A DNA stretch of 64,000 bases from Cyanobium sp. Tous-M-B4 (GTDB lineage: Bacteria; Cyanobacteriota; Cyanobacteriia; PCC-6307; Cyanobiaceae): NCBI RefSeq assembly GCF_024345395.1, contig NZ_JAGQBA010000002.1:310001-374000 (forward strand). The letters are read 5' to 3'. The notes beneath the pieces are model-generated. The model worked only from the letters and a program-made list of their open reading frames with translations. It made no database searches and was not told where the DNA came from. Shown here piece by piece: positions 1 to 9,151 of the stretch; the first letter of the stretch is position 1; each line of letters opens with the position of its first letter. The position numbers and the translations under genes are program-made.

Positions 1-531
1 ACCTTGATCACCGGACCTAGTGGAGTCGGCAAGGGCACCTTGGTGCAGCGACTGCTGCTACTTCATCCAGAGATCTGGCTATCAATCTCAGCCACCACCC
101 GCGCCCCCCGCGCCGGTGAGCTGGATGGCCAGCACTACTTCTTTCTGACTCGCGACGCCTTTGAAGGCCAGGTGGCTGAGGGCGGGTTTCTGGAGTGGGC
201 CGAATTTGCCGGCAACCTCTACGGCACCCCCCGCCAACCGGTGCAGGCCCAGCTAGCTGCAGGAAGGCCCGTTCTGCTTGAGATCGAGCTGGAGGGGGCA
301 CGCCAGGTGCGCCAAAGCTTTGCCGAGGCTTTCCAGATTTTTGTCGAACCCCCCAGTTTTGAGGAGCTTGAGCGGCGTATCCGCGGCCGCGGCACCGACA
401 GCGAGGAGGCGATTGGCCGGCGGCTGGAGCGGGCCAAGGTGGAGCTGGCTGCGGCGCCAGAATTTGACGCGGTGCTTGTCAACGGCGAACTTGAACAGGC
501 GTTAGCTGAGCTTGAGCAGCTGCTGAGCTAG
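1..531 (+). CDS. gmk: Guanylate kinase, 5' end outside window
   Basis: Guanylate kinase phosphorylates GMP to GDP with ATP in the cytosol. The reading frame is open from base 1 and the P-loop (GPSGVGKGT) starts only a few codons in, so the true start lies just upstream and a short N-terminal piece is missing. The GMP-binding lid region ([11 protein letters not shown], then YFF and FLEWAEF) follows in the usual order. The visible 176 codons are close to the full family length. The gene converges with psaJ-psaF, whose terminator lies just past its stop. Identification is certain; only the start is unseen. Confidence 0.95.
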   Translation, partial: TLITGPSGVGKGTLVQRLLLLHPEIWLSISATTRAPRAGELDGQHYFFLTRDAFEGQVAEGGFLEWAEFAGNLYGTPRQPVQAQLAAGRPVLLEIELEGARQVRQSFAEAFQIFVEPPSFEELERRIRGRGTDSEEAIGRRLERAKVELAAAPEFDAVLVNGELEQALAELEQLLS

Positions 532-548
532 GCCAGCTGGGCACGGGC

Positions 549-572
549 AAAAAAAAAGGCCCCGAGGGGGCC
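549..572 (-). terminator. Intrinsic terminator of psaF-psaJ
   Basis: On the minus strand a GC-rich hairpin (GGCCCCCTCGGGGCC) is followed at once by a run of nine T. It sits about 40 bases after the psaJ stop, the right place to end a psaF-psaJ transcript. It also lies just beyond the convergent gmk stop and may block read-through from that side. Confidence 0.85.
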
Positions 573-608
573 GCCGCTGATCAGAAATGGCTGATCTGAG
601 GGGGCTGA

Positions 609-725
609 TCAGAGGGGAAGGAACAGCAAGTCGGGGAAGAAATGGTTGAACTCGATCATTATTAAGGCGGTAACGCCGAACCAAATGGCAGCAAATACCG
701 GAGCGGTGGTGAGGAACTTTTTCAT
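609..725 (-). CDS. psaJ: Photosystem I reaction centre subunit IX (PsaJ)
   Basis: A 38-residue thylakoid protein read directly from the minus strand: it starts [15 protein letters not shown], contains the conserved [11 protein letters not shown] segment and ends FLPL. This is a full-length PsaJ with one membrane helix. PsaJ packs beside PsaF at the edge of photosystem I and helps hold PsaF and nearby chlorophylls. It lies 66 bases downstream of psaF on the same strand, the normal cyanobacterial psaFJ operon. A strong terminator follows. Confidence 0.95.
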   Translation of the reverse strand: MKKFLTTAPVFAAIWFGVTALIMIEFNHFFPDLLFLPL

Positions 726-791
726 GATGAAAAATTTAGAGATACGTCTTGGACTTGAAGGGCTAAGAACCCCTTAGCGGGGCGAAACTGC

Positions 792-1286
792 TCAGCGAGG
801 AGAAACAGTGACCTTGTCGTCGGATTCGAGCAGCTTGCCGCTGGTGAGCTCGCCGAAGGCTGCCAGGGGCCAGGTGGCTGCTGCCAGGGTGCTCTTAATA
901 GCCAGGGGCAGATCAATCTGGATCTCCTTCATGGTGGCGTCCTTGTCGCCGCGGATGGCGCGCAAGTAGTTGCGACCAGCCCAGCCAATGCAGCCAGCTA
1001 TGTAAAGGAAGGCGATACCGGGGAGCATGAAATCACCGGCATGGTTCCAGCGTCCATCCACGATCAGGTGGGGTAGGCCATCGGTGCCGCATACGGACTG
1101 GCTGTACATCGCGAAACGCGCCTTGGCCTGATCGGTTTTGGCGGTAGCAGCGCGCTGCTGGAAGCGGGCGCTCTCGGAGCAGGGGGTCAGTCCTGCCACG
1201 TCAGCCTTGGCCGCAGGGGCGAAGCCGAGCAACAGGAAGGCGGAGAGCAGAACCGCGAAGAGTCGGCGGGAGAAAAGACGGCGCAT
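792..1286 (-). CDS. psaF: Photosystem I reaction centre subunit III (PsaF)
   Basis: PsaF is a photosystem I subunit with a lumenal domain and a membrane helix. In some phototrophs it aids docking of plastocyanin or cytochrome c6. The protein starts MRRLFSRRLF with a signal peptide cleaved near AKADVAGLTPC. Conserved features follow: paired cysteines (CSES and SVCGTDGLPHL), HAGDFMLPGIAFLYIAGCIGWAGR, and a C-terminal hydrophobic stretch (LAAATWPLAAFGEL). A start ten codons earlier is possible, but the chosen ATG gives a normal signal peptide. It forms an operon with psaJ and is divergent from tsaD with a short shared promoter gap. Confidence 0.95.
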   Translation of the reverse strand: MRRLFSRRLFAVLLSAFLLLGFAPAAKADVAGLTPCSESARFQQRAATAKTDQAKARFAMYSQSVCGTDGLPHLIVDGRWNHAGDFMLPGIAFLYIAGCIGWAGRNYLRAIRGDKDATMKEIQIDLPLAIKSTLAAATWPLAAFGELTSGKLLESDDKVTVSPR

Positions 1287-1347
1287 CGGACGCAAGGCCG
1301 CGGGGCAGGATGACACTTCTGGACAGTACGGGAGCTGTTGAAGTCCA

Positions 1348-2415
1348 ATGCCTTTGGTTCTTGCCCTCGAAACAAGTTGTGACGAGTCGGCGGCAGCGAT
1401 TGTGCGTGATCAGACGGTGCTCGCCAGTGCCGTCGCCTCCCAGGTCGAGGAGCACGCCCGCTGGGGTGGCGTGGTGCCGGAAATCGCCTCGCGGCGTCAC
1501 GTCGAGGCCCTGCCCCAGCTGATTGGGCAGGTGTGCCGAGATAGCGGCGTGACCATGGCCGAGCTCGATGGCATCGCCGCCACCGCCGCGCCGGGCCTGG
1601 TGGGGGCCCTGCTGGTGGCATCGGTCACGGGCCGCACCCTGGCGAGGCTGCATGGCAAGCCCTTTGTGGCTGTTCATCACCTTGAAGGTCATCTCTGCTC
1701 GGTGCAGCTGGGCGAGCCCCTGCCGCCCGGTCCCTACCTGGTGCTGCTGGTGAGCGGCGGCCATACCGAGTTGCTGCGGGTCGACGGGCCTGGCCGCTAT
1801 GTCCGCTTGGGCCGCAGCCACGACGATGCCGCCGGCGAAGCCTTCGACAAGGTCTCCCGCCTGCTCGGGCTCGGATACCCGGGTGGACCGGCGATTGAGG
1901 CGGCTGGGCAAAACGGCGACCCCCTTCGCTTTGCCCTGCCCAAGGGCCGGGTGTCGCGGCCGGAGGGTGGCTTTTATCCCTACGACTTCAGTTTCAGCGG
2001 CCTCAAGACGGCGATGCTGCGCCAGGTGCGCGCTTTGGAGGCTGAGCACCAGGCGGGCGGCGAGCCGCTACCGCTGGCTGATCTAGCGGCCAGCTTTGAG
2101 CAGGTGGTGGCCCAGGTGTTGGTGGAGCGCAGTTGCCGCTGCGCCCGTGAGCAGGGCCTGGGCACGCTGGTGCTGGTGGGTGGCGTGGCCGCCAATCGGC
2201 GGCTGCGGCAGCTGTTGGAGCAGCGCTGCGGGCTTGATGGCCTGGCCTGGAGGGTGGCTCCGCTGGCCTACTGCACCGATAACGCCGCCATGATCGGTGT
2301 GGCTGCGGCCCAGCGCCTGGCCGGCGGCCAGAGCAGCTGTTTCGACTTGGGCGTGGCTGCCCGGCTGCCCCTGGAGCAAGCCGGCTTGCTTTACGAATCA
2401 CAACCGTGCTTTTAA
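1348..2415 (+). CDS. tsaD: tRNA N6-adenosine threonylcarbamoyltransferase (TsaD)
   Basis: TsaD transfers the threonylcarbamoyl group to A37 of tRNAs reading ANN codons, the last step of t6A synthesis, working with TsaB/TsaE in the cytosol. The 355-residue protein shows the ASKHA-fold signatures: [10 protein letters not shown] at the N-terminus, the metal-binding HHLEGHL near residue 108, LVSGGHTEL, and the glycine-rich [12 protein letters not shown]. Length is normal. It is divergent from psaF; the small HLIP gene follows by about 40 bases on the same strand and may share its transcript. Confidence 0.95.
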   Translation: MPLVLALETSCDESAAAIVRDQTVLASAVASQVEEHARWGGVVPEIASRRHVEALPQLIGQVCRDSGVTMAELDGIAATAAPGLVGALLVASVTGRTLARLHGKPFVAVHHLEGHLCSVQLGEPLPPGPYLVLLVSGGHTELLRVDGPGRYVRLGRSHDDAAGEAFDKVSRLLGLGYPGGPAIEAAGQNGDPLRFALPKGRVSRPEGGFYPYDFSFSGLKTAMLRQVRALEAEHQAGGEPLPLADLAASFEQVVAQVLVERSCRCAREQGLGTLVLVGGVAANRRLRQLLEQRCGLDGLAWRVAPLAYCTDNAAMIGVAAAQRLAGGQSSCFDLGVAARLPLEQAGLLYESQPCF

Positions 2416-2455
2416 TCGTCGTAAACTGAAATTCCTCCGGTATTGGTGCGGCCCG

Positions 2456-2665
2456 ATGACCACCCTCAACCGCGAGCGCGAACTGCAAGACGCCGTCGAT
2501 ATTGATCAGGTGCCAGACGGGTTTGAGCCGGTGAGTGCCACCGAGCTCAATGCCTGGCGCCGCGGTTTCACCCCCCAAGCCGAGATCTGGAACGGCCGGC
2601 TGGCAATGGTGGGCCTGTCTGTGGGCTTATCGGTGCTGCTAGTGGCCCGCCTAGCGAGCCACTAG
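2456..2665 (+). CDS. High-light-inducible protein (HLIP/SCP family)
   Basis: A 69-residue single-helix protein of the chlorophyll a/b-binding-like superfamily. It carries the hallmark AEIWNGRLAMVGL, whose Glu, Asn and Arg bind chlorophyll and pair helices, followed by a hydrophobic stretch reaching nearly to the C-terminus. The polar N-terminal 40 residues face the cytoplasm. HLIPs protect photosystems under excess light by binding newly made or released pigment. It lies just after tsaD and converges with the pilT-like gene. Which HLIP subtype it is cannot be decided from sequence alone. Confidence 0.92.
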   Translation: MTTLNRERELQDAVDIDQVPDGFEPVSATELNAWRRGFTPQAEIWNGRLAMVGLSVGLSVLLVARLASH

Positions 2666-2691
2666 AAACCCTTGCCTCATCCCTGGGTTGA

Positions 2692-3909
2692 CTAGCTCCG
2701 ACCGCGAAGAGCTTGGGCCAGTTCGTTGGGCTTGAGGCTTTGGGCTAATGCGTCCTCTGGCGCAACCCGGTTGGCTTCCACCAATTGCTGCAAGGCCTGA
2801 TTAGCGGTTTGCATGCCATCGAAAGCGCTGCGCTTCATGATCTCCTCGATCTCGTCGAGTTCGCCGCGCTGGATGTAATCCTTGCAGGCGTCGGTGTTGA
2901 TCAAAATGTCGTGATAAGCGGCACGTTTGCCGTCGGTTGTTTTAAGCAGTCCCTGGGCTATCACGCCGAGCAGTGATTCTGAAACCGCACGCCGTACACT
3001 GTCCTGCTCGCTGGGGGGGTACATGCCCAGCACCCGTTCTACGGTTTTGACGGCGGAGTTTGTGTGCAAGGTGCCAAACACCAAGTGGCCTGTCTGGGAG
3101 GCCTCGATGGCTGTGGCCAGGGTCTCTTGATCGCGTATTTCTCCAATCAGGATTACATCGGGATCTTCCCGAAGCGCTGCCCGCAGGGCGTTGTGGAACA
3201 CCTTGGTGTGCTGACCCACCTCCCGGTGCCTAATCAACGACTGGCGGCTTTCGTGTACGAATTCGACCGGATCTTCGATGGTGAGAATATGGCGGCACAT
3301 GTTGCGGTTGATCCAGTCGATCATCGCGGCCAGGGTGGTGCTCTTGCCGGAGCCGGTGGGGCCCGTAACCAGGATCATTCCCTTGGGCCGGGCCGCCAGC
3401 TCCTTGAGCACTGACGGCAGGTTGAGATCTTCCATGGTGGCGATCTTTTGGGGGATCAGCCGCAGCACCATCGCCGGCCCCCGCAACGAATCCAACAGGT
3501 TGATGCGCACTCGCACAAAGGAAAAGGCGTGGGAGCCGTCGAATTCCTTGTCGCGTTGGAAGCCGTCGATTTCGGCGGGGCTGAGCATCTCTCTCATCCA
3601 GCCGCTGAAGGTGGCCGCATCAGTCACGGGCCATCCGGTGCCAGCCATCTCCCCCCGGGCCCGGAAGCGGGGTTCCTCTCCGACTCCCAGATGTACATCC
3701 GAGTAGCCCCTCTCGTTGGCGATGCGCACGATGCCTTCGAGGCTGTCGGGCTGGCTGCCATTATCTACCCGGGTGGGGGCAGTTCCACTGTCTGCGGTGG
3801 GGGCCGGGGGCGCCGCTGCTGGAGCTGGGGGTGCGGCGGCTGGCGGTGCTGCGGCAGGGGGGAAAGGTGACGGGGGAAAGGGAGACGGAGGAAAGGGTGA
3901 AGTCGTCAT
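2692..3909 (-). CDS. pilT: PilT-family type IV pilus ATPase
   Basis: PilT is a cytoplasmic hexameric ATPase that drives type IV pilus retraction for twitching motility or DNA uptake. The core has Walker A (TGPTGSGKST), the Asp box (TIEDPVEF), Walker B (DVILIGEIRD) and the His box (TGHLVFGTLHTNSA), in family order. The first 45 or so residues are unusual: a low-complexity Pro/Ala tail with three SPFPP copies in a row, absent from classical PilT of about 350 residues. It overlaps no neighbour and no other pilus gene is nearby, as is common in cyanobacteria. A specialised PilT paralogue is possible. Confidence 0.88.
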   Translation of the reverse strand: MTTSPFPPSPFPPSPFPPAAAPPAAAPPAPAAAPPAPTADSGTAPTRVDNGSQPDSLEGIVRIANERGYSDVHLGVGEEPRFRARGEMAGTGWPVTDAATFSGWMREMLSPAEIDGFQRDKEFDGSHAFSFVRVRINLLDSLRGPAMVLRLIPQKIATMEDLNLPSVLKELAARPKGMILVTGPTGSGKSTTLAAMIDWINRNMCRHILTIEDPVEFVHESRQSLIRHREVGQHTKVFHNALRAALREDPDVILIGEIRDQETLATAIEASQTGHLVFGTLHTNSAVKTVERVLGMYPPSEQDSVRRAVSESLLGVIAQGLLKTTDGKRAAYHDILINTDACKDYIQRGELDEIEEIMKRSAFDGMQTANQALQQLVEANRVAPEDALAQSLKPNELAQALRGRS

Positions 3910-4017
3910 CTGCTGCGGTCACCGGTATCTGCCCAGCTTCGCTGCTGCAGCGGCTCCTGTCAGCCCCGGACCCTTTGCTGATGACCTTCGTAGGATCAAT
4001 TGGTCTGCAGCGCTTCG

Positions 4018-5127
4018 GTGTCCAAGCCCCTTGTCACGATCGTGCTGGGCACCCGTCCGGAGGCCATCAAGCTGGCGCCGGTGATCCGGGCCTTTCAGCA
4101 GGCCGACGATTTCCGCACTCGGGTTGTGCTCACCGGCCAACACCGCGAAATGGTGAGCCAGGTAATGGGTCTGTTTGGCCTGACGGCCGACCACGATCTG
4201 GCCCTGATGGCTCCCAAGCAGACCCTCACCCACATCACCTGCGGCGCGCTGCAGGGGCTGAAGGAGGAATTTGGCGAGCATCGGCCCGATCTGGTGCTGG
4301 TGCAGGGCGACACCACCACCGCCTTCGCTTCGGCCCTGGCGGCCTTCTACGAGCAGATCCCGGTGGGCCACGTAGAGGCCGGGCTGCGCACCGACAACCT
4401 GCTCGATCCCTTCCCGGAGGAGGCCAACCGGCGCCTGATCTCCCAGCTGGCCCAGCTGCACTTCGCCCCCACGGCCCTCTCGGCTGCTAATTGCCGGGCA
4501 TCAGGGGTGGTGGGCACGGTGCTTACCACCGGCAACACGGTGATCGACGCCCTGCTGTTGATGGCCGAGCAGGCGCCTCCCTACACCCTGCCCGGCCTCG
4601 ATTTTGAGACGCAGCGGGTGATTCTGGCCACGGTGCACCGGCGTGAAAATTGGGGTGAGCGCCTACAGGACATAGGCCGCGGCTTCCGTGAGCTGCTCGA
4701 GCTCTATCCCGATACGTCCCTGCTGCTGCCCTTGCATCGCAATCCCACCGTGCGAGAGCCCCTGCAAGCCCTGCTCGGAGACCACCCCCGCGCCTTCCTG
4801 GTTGAACCCCTCGATTACGACCAGCTGGTGGCGGCGATGCGCGGCGCCACCTTGGTGCTGAGCGATTCGGGCGGTCTGCAGGAGGAGGCGCCATCGCTGG
4901 GTAAGCCGGTGCTGGTGCTGCGCCGCACCACGGAGCGCCCTGAGGCTGTGGAGGCAGGCACGGCAAAGCTGATCGGCACCGATAGCGCCGACATCGTGGC
5001 CGAGGCCAGCCGTCTGCTGGATGATCCGGCGGCTTATGAGGCCATGGCCCGGGCCCACAATCCCTTTGGCGACGGCCAGGCTTCAGGGCGGATCGTGGAG
5101 GCTGCGCGCACTTTCCTGGCTGGCTAA
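4018..5127 (+). CDS. wecB: UDP-N-acetylglucosamine 2-epimerase, non-hydrolysing
   Basis: The enzyme interconverts UDP-GlcNAc and UDP-ManNAc, feeding surface polysaccharide synthesis. Family landmarks are VLGTRPEAIKLAPV at the start, TGQHREMV, QGDTTTAF, GHVEAGLRT with NRRL, TVHRRENWG and the UDP-binding SDSGGLQEEAPSLGKP with RRTTERPE. I chose the GTG giving VSKPLVT; a TTG six codons upstream is an alternative. Length of about 370 residues is normal. It is divergent from the pilT-like gene and converges with the HlyD-type gene. Confidence 0.93.
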   Translation: MSKPLVTIVLGTRPEAIKLAPVIRAFQQADDFRTRVVLTGQHREMVSQVMGLFGLTADHDLALMAPKQTLTHITCGALQGLKEEFGEHRPDLVLVQGDTTTAFASALAAFYEQIPVGHVEAGLRTDNLLDPFPEEANRRLISQLAQLHFAPTALSAANCRASGVVGTVLTTGNTVIDALLLMAEQAPPYTLPGLDFETQRVILATVHRRENWGERLQDIGRGFRELLELYPDTSLLLPLHRNPTVREPLQALLGDHPRAFLVEPLDYDQLVAAMRGATLVLSDSGGLQEEAPSLGKPVLVLRRTTERPEAVEAGTAKLIGTDSADIVAEASRLLDDPAAYEAMARAHNPFGDGQASGRIVEAARTFLAG

Positions 5128-5144
5128 GCCTTGGGACCTGAGGT

Positions 5145-6311
5145 TCAGGGGCGCTTCTTGGCCCAGGGGGGCAGGTCGATGAACACCCGGGTGCCGCTTT
5201 TGAGCCCGGAGAGGATTTGGGTGTCCTTGCCGCTGCTGATGCCGAGCTCCACCGGCTGGAAGGTGGGCTGGTTTTTCGTGCCCACCAGCAGCACGCCCGG
5301 CCGCCCAGCCTCGGTGACGATCGCCACGGTGGGCACCAGGGTGTCGGCCCGCACCTGACCTGTCTGGAAGCCGACGTCGGCAGTCATGCCGATGCGCAGC
5401 TGGGGGGGCTCGCCAACCAAGCGCAGCACCACATCGAAGGAGGTGACGTTGTTGATCTTCACGGCCCGGGGGGTGACGCGCTTGACCCGTGCTTCAAAGC
5501 TTTTATCGGGAAAGGCATCCACCCGCACCGTGGCGCTCTGGCCTAGCTGCACACGGCCAATGTCGCTTTCCGGCACCTTGGCCACCACCTCCAGCCCCTG
5601 GGCTAGCTCCACAATCGAGGAGCTGGTTGCACCGGCGGTGGCCGAGGCGGTGGTGGTGGGTGTCACAAAGGCGCCAGGATCGGCGAAGCGCTGGGTCACC
5701 ACCCCATCGAACGGCGCCCGCACCACCAGATCGGCTTGCTCCACCTGGCGGGCGGTCAACCGCTGGCGGGCGGCCTGTTCAGCCGCCTGGTCCACCAGGA
5801 AGGTGCTGCGCACGCTGTTGAAGTCGCTAAGGCTGATGGCGTTCTGGCGGTAGAGGCGCTCGTTGCGCTCCAGCTCGCTGCGGCTGCGGGCCAGCTGGGC
5901 CTGGGCTGAGCGCAATTGGGCCCGCAGCTCGGCGAGCCGCTCGTCGAGGTCGCCTCGATCCATGCGAGCTAGGGCCTGGCCGCGGTCTACCGGGTCGCCC
6001 TCCTCCACGTAGAGCGCCTCGATCACCCCCTGCCGTTTGGGGCTGACGTTTACGCGCTTTTCGGCCTCGAGTTCGCCGCTGGCACTCACCACCCCTGGCA
6101 GGTCGCCCGCAGCTGCAACAACGGTGTACAGCTCGAGATTGGCCCGGCTGGTGCCGCGCTGTCGCTGCACTAGGCCGATGCCAGCTACGAGCACAAGCCC
6201 TGCGGCGGCCGCGGCCCAAAGGCGCCGACGCTGCCAGGGCCGGCGCGGCGAGCTGGAAATCGCCGGCACTGAAGTGGGGGTGGAAATTGGGCTGGGGGCA
6301 GATAATTCCAT
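5145..6311 (-). CDS. HlyD/RND-type periplasmic adaptor (membrane fusion protein)
   Basis: An export adaptor linking an inner-membrane pump to the outer membrane. After a Pro/Ser-rich N-terminus there is one membrane helix (LWAAAAAGLVLVAGIGLVQ), then a lipoyl-like half (KRQGVIEALYVEEGDPV), a coiled-coil hairpin rich in Ala, Arg and Gln, a second lipoyl half (VVRAPFDGVVTQRFADPGAF) and beta-barrel domains. The ATG giving MELSAPSP was preferred to an upstream extension that would run into the ychF promoter. No pump gene is adjacent, so the partner (RND or MacB-type ABC) is unknown. It is divergent from ychF. Confidence 0.88.
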   Translation of the reverse strand: MELSAPSPISTPTSVPAISSSPRRPWQRRRLWAAAAAGLVLVAGIGLVQRQRGTSRANLELYTVVAAAGDLPGVVSASGELEAEKRVNVSPKRQGVIEALYVEEGDPVDRGQALARMDRGDLDERLAELRAQLRSAQAQLARSRSELERNERLYRQNAISLSDFNSVRSTFLVDQAAEQAARQRLTARQVEQADLVVRAPFDGVVTQRFADPGAFVTPTTTASATAGATSSSIVELAQGLEVVAKVPESDIGRVQLGQSATVRVDAFPDKSFEARVKRVTPRAVKINNVTSFDVVLRLVGEPPQLRIGMTADVGFQTGQVRADTLVPTVAIVTEAGRPGVLLVGTKNQPTFQPVELGISSGKDTQILSGLKSGTRVFIDLPPWAKKRP

Positions 6312-6354
6312 TTTCGCTGCTGGCGCCTCGACCTGCGGCCCGTAGATTTCGTTG

Positions 6355-7446
6355 ATGCTTAAAGCCGGAATCGTCGGTTTGCCCAACGTCGGCAAATCGA
6401 CCCTGTTCAATGCCCTGGTCGCCAACGCCCAGGCCGAAGCCGCCAACTACCCCTTCTGCACGATTGAGCCGAATTCCGGTGTGGTCTCCGTGCCAGACCC
6501 CCGGCTTGACCAGCTAGCTGCGCTCAGCTCCAGCAAGGAGATCATTGCCACCCGGGTTGAGTTTGTCGATATCGCCGGGCTGGTGAAGGGGGCCAGCCAG
6601 GGAGAGGGTCTTGGCAACAAGTTTCTGGCCAACATCCGCGAGGTGGACGCAATCGTGCACGTGGTGCGCTGCTTCGAAAATGACGACGTGATCCATGTGA
6701 GTGGCTCGGTGGGGCCGGCCCGCGACGCGGAGGTGATCAACCTCGAGCTGGGCCTGGCCGATCTCTCCCAGGTGGAGAAGCGCCGCGAGCGGCTCAAGAA
6801 GCAGGTGCGCACCAGCAAGGAGGCCCAGCTTGAAGATGCCGTCCTCGAGCGCATCCAGGTAGAGCTGGAGGCCGGCGGTGCCGCCCGCAATGTGGCCCTC
6901 AGCGAGGAGGAGGCCCCGTTGCTCAAGCCCCTGGGGCTGCTCACCGCCAAGCCGATCATCTATGCCACCAATGTCAGCGAAGACGATCTGGCCAGCGGCA
7001 ACGCCTACTGCGAGGAGGTGGCAGCGCTGGCCCTGAAGGAAGGGGCGGGCACGGTGCGCATCTCGGCCCAGGTGGAGGCTGAATTGATTGAGCTTCCCGA
7101 GGAGGATCGCACCGAATTCCTGGCGGGTCTCGGCGTAGGGGAGGGCGGCCTGCAGAGCCTGATCCGCGCCACCTACGACCTGCTGGGGCTGCGCACCTAT
7201 TTCACTACCGGCGAGAAGGAAACCCGCGCCTGGACCATCCAGGCCGGCATGACCGCCCCCCAGGCCGCTGGCGTGATTCACACCGACTTCGAGCGCGGCT
7301 TCATCCGCGCCCAGACGATCGGCTACAAACAGCTGCTCGAGGCGGGTTCGCTGGTGGAAGCTCGCACCAAGGGCTGGCTGCGGGCTGAAGGCAAGGAGTA
7401 CGTGGTGGCTGAGGGCGACGTGATGGAGTTTCTGTTCAACGTGTGA
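6355..7446 (+). CDS. ychF: Ribosome-associated ATPase YchF (Obg/OLA1 family)
   Basis: YchF is a universally conserved TRAFAC-class P-loop NTPase that prefers ATP and associates with ribosomes; in bacteria it is linked to oxidative stress responses. The 363-residue protein has G1 (GLPNVGKST), G2/G3 ([21 protein letters not shown]), the variant G4 region (YATNVSE) and the C-terminal TGS domain ([12 protein letters not shown] to [13 protein letters not shown]). The ATG at 6355 directly follows an in-frame TTG; the ATG is preferred. A small conserved protein gene follows downstream. Confidence 0.95.
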   Translation: MLKAGIVGLPNVGKSTLFNALVANAQAEAANYPFCTIEPNSGVVSVPDPRLDQLAALSSSKEIIATRVEFVDIAGLVKGASQGEGLGNKFLANIREVDAIVHVVRCFENDDVIHVSGSVGPARDAEVINLELGLADLSQVEKRRERLKKQVRTSKEAQLEDAVLERIQVELEAGGAARNVALSEEEAPLLKPLGLLTAKPIIYATNVSEDDLASGNAYCEEVAALALKEGAGTVRISAQVEAELIELPEEDRTEFLAGLGVGEGGLQSLIRATYDLLGLRTYFTTGEKETRAWTIQAGMTAPQAAGVIHTDFERGFIRAQTIGYKQLLEAGSLVEARTKGWLRAEGKEYVVAEGDVMEFLFNV

Positions 7447-7507
7447 GCTCGGGGGCCGTTCACCAAGCCTGAACCTGCTTCAAAATGGATTTGCTGAGAG
7501 ACACGCC

Positions 7508-7717
7508 ATGACTACCCCCCAACCAACCAACCCTCAGCCCGAAGAAGCCGTGGACGTTGGCCATCCCCACGATTTTGAGGTGCAGAAGGAGCTGCACCAA
7601 AAGATCCGCAACGATCCCGACTACGACGACTGGGAATACGGCACCGAGCCCCTGCCCCACGAGGCCTGGGTGGCTAAGCAGGCATCCGCGCGCGAGCAAC
7701 CGCCGGCCTCGGCTTGA
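7508..7717 (+). CDS. Small acidic protein, cyanobacterial type, function unknown
   Basis: A 69-residue soluble protein starting MTTPQPTNPQPEEAVD, with the central stretch HDFEVQKELHQKIRNDPDYDDWEYG and a Pro/Ala-rich tail. It has no signal peptide or membrane segment and no catalytic motif that I recognise. Base composition and codon use match the flanking genes, and it lies 61 bases after ychF on the same strand, so co-transcription is plausible. I believe it is a real gene of picocyanobacteria but cannot give it a role. Confidence 0.7.
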   Translation: MTTPQPTNPQPEEAVDVGHPHDFEVQKELHQKIRNDPDYDDWEYGTEPLPHEAWVAKQASAREQPPASA

Positions 7718-7807
7718 AGCATGGCCCCCCTCTGAATCCGTACAACTCCTGCAACTTGCACAGCCTGTACACATTTCCTACAGGGGTTTCAGATTTTGGA
7801 CCGGGTT

Positions 7808-9070
7808 TCAGCTCAACTGGTCCGATCCGAAATCTGCAGCTGGCTTCGGCCTGAGCCGCTTCACCAGGTTGAGGCCTGCCAGGCATAGCAGGGTCATGCC
7901 GATCCAGAAGCCACCGGCGTGGCTCTGGGCATCGAGGGCTACACCCGCCAGCAATGGAGCACCTAGGGCGCTCAGGGCAAAACATTGGGAAAAAAGAGCC
8001 ATGGCCAAGCCCTGGTGCTCCTTCGGGCTGAGCTCGATCACCGCTGCGGTGGCAATCGGCAGGAAAGCAGCTGCCCCCAGAGCCAGGGGCAGCTGGGCCA
8101 GTAGCACCAGCCAAAGCCCTTGGCTGCTCAGGGCCGAAAAGGCCAGCAGCACCGTGCCCATCGCAAAGCAGGCCAGGCTCAGCCCTAGCCCGTGCGCTAT
8201 GGGGCGCTTGGCCAGGGCCTGACCCACCGGCCACTGGATCAGCACCAGCACGCCCAGCTGCAGACCAACCAGCAGCGCCCCCAGGCTTTCAGGCATGGCC
8301 GCCCGCTCCAGGCCGCCGCGCACCAGATCCAGGGGCAGGGCGCTCTGCATCAGCGCCGGCAGCGAGGTGGCCAGCAGGCTGATCGCTAGTAGCGGCAGCA
8401 GTGGCGGCAACCATTGGCGCCAGGGGGTGTGATCGGCTGGATCGAGGCTGGCAGGTCTAGCCCGCTGCAGGGGCTGCCTTAGCAGCAGCGCTACCACCGC
8501 CAGCAGGCAGATGATGTCGATTAGGTAGATGCCCCGCAGCCGGCCGGCTGCAGCTAGCAGCGCCCCGAGCAAGGCTCCAGCCGCAATCCCAGCCGCATCG
8601 GCGCTGCGCACCAAGGCATAGCCCCGGGCGGTGGGAATCGGGGCAGGCCCCATGCGGCAGCCCAGGGGCACCGCCAGCTCAACCGCCGGCCAGTAGAGCC
8701 CGGCAGCGATGCCGATCAACAATTGCCCCTGCACATAGCCCGGGAAGCTGGCCGTGCCGAACAGCCGCAGGTCCCCCAGCAGGGCTGCCAGGGCGGCCAG
8801 TAGCACCGGTATCGAGCAGGCCAGCCCCCGATCCAGCAGCATGCCGCTCAAAAAACGACCAGCCGTGCCAGCCAGCGCTGCCAGCGCCAAACCCTGGGTC
8901 ACCGCCTGGGCGCTGAAGGCCGCCTGGTGGAACACGATCGGAGTTAGGTACAGCACCCCACCGGCTCCAAACGAAGCCACCAGTCGCACTAAGGCCACCT
9001 GGCGCAGCGCCGCCGGAAACTGGGCCAGCCAGCCGGACTGCGGCGGACTGGCGGAACGGAAGGGGCGCAA
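7808..9070 (-). CDS. Major facilitator superfamily transporter
   Basis: A polytopic membrane protein of about 420 residues with some 12 hydrophobic segments, for example VRLVASFGAGGVLYLTPIVF, LLAALAALLGDLRLF and LACFAMGTVLLAFSAL. Loops include an MFS-like FLSGMLLDRGL after helix 2 and SPKEHQGLAMALFSQCFAL in the second half. The start is uncertain: the frame stays open far upstream, but that part would overlap the divergent hydrolase gene and looks non-coding, so I placed the start at the TTG at 9070. Substrate cannot be predicted; many cyanobacterial members are annotated only as MFS permeases. Confidence 0.8.
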   Translation of the reverse strand: MRPFRSASPPQSGWLAQFPAALRQVALVRLVASFGAGGVLYLTPIVFHQAAFSAQAVTQGLALAALAGTAGRFLSGMLLDRGLACSIPVLLAALAALLGDLRLFGTASFPGYVQGQLLIGIAAGLYWPAVELAVPLGCRMGPAPIPTARGYALVRSADAAGIAAGALLGALLAAAGRLRGIYLIDIICLLAVVALLLRQPLQRARPASLDPADHTPWRQWLPPLLPLLAISLLATSLPALMQSALPLDLVRGGLERAAMPESLGALLVGLQLGVLVLIQWPVGQALAKRPIAHGLGLSLACFAMGTVLLAFSALSSQGLWLVLLAQLPLALGAAAFLPIATAAVIELSPKEHQGLAMALFSQCFALSALGAPLLAGVALDAQSHAGGFWIGMTLLCLAGLNLVKRLRPKPAADFGSDQLS

Positions 9071-9151
9071 ACGGGCCGTTAGGTAGCTGAAGGGAGTCTG
9101 GCGCCGCCTAGCGGCCCTGGCACGAGAGAATAAATACCCCCGCCCTTTGCC

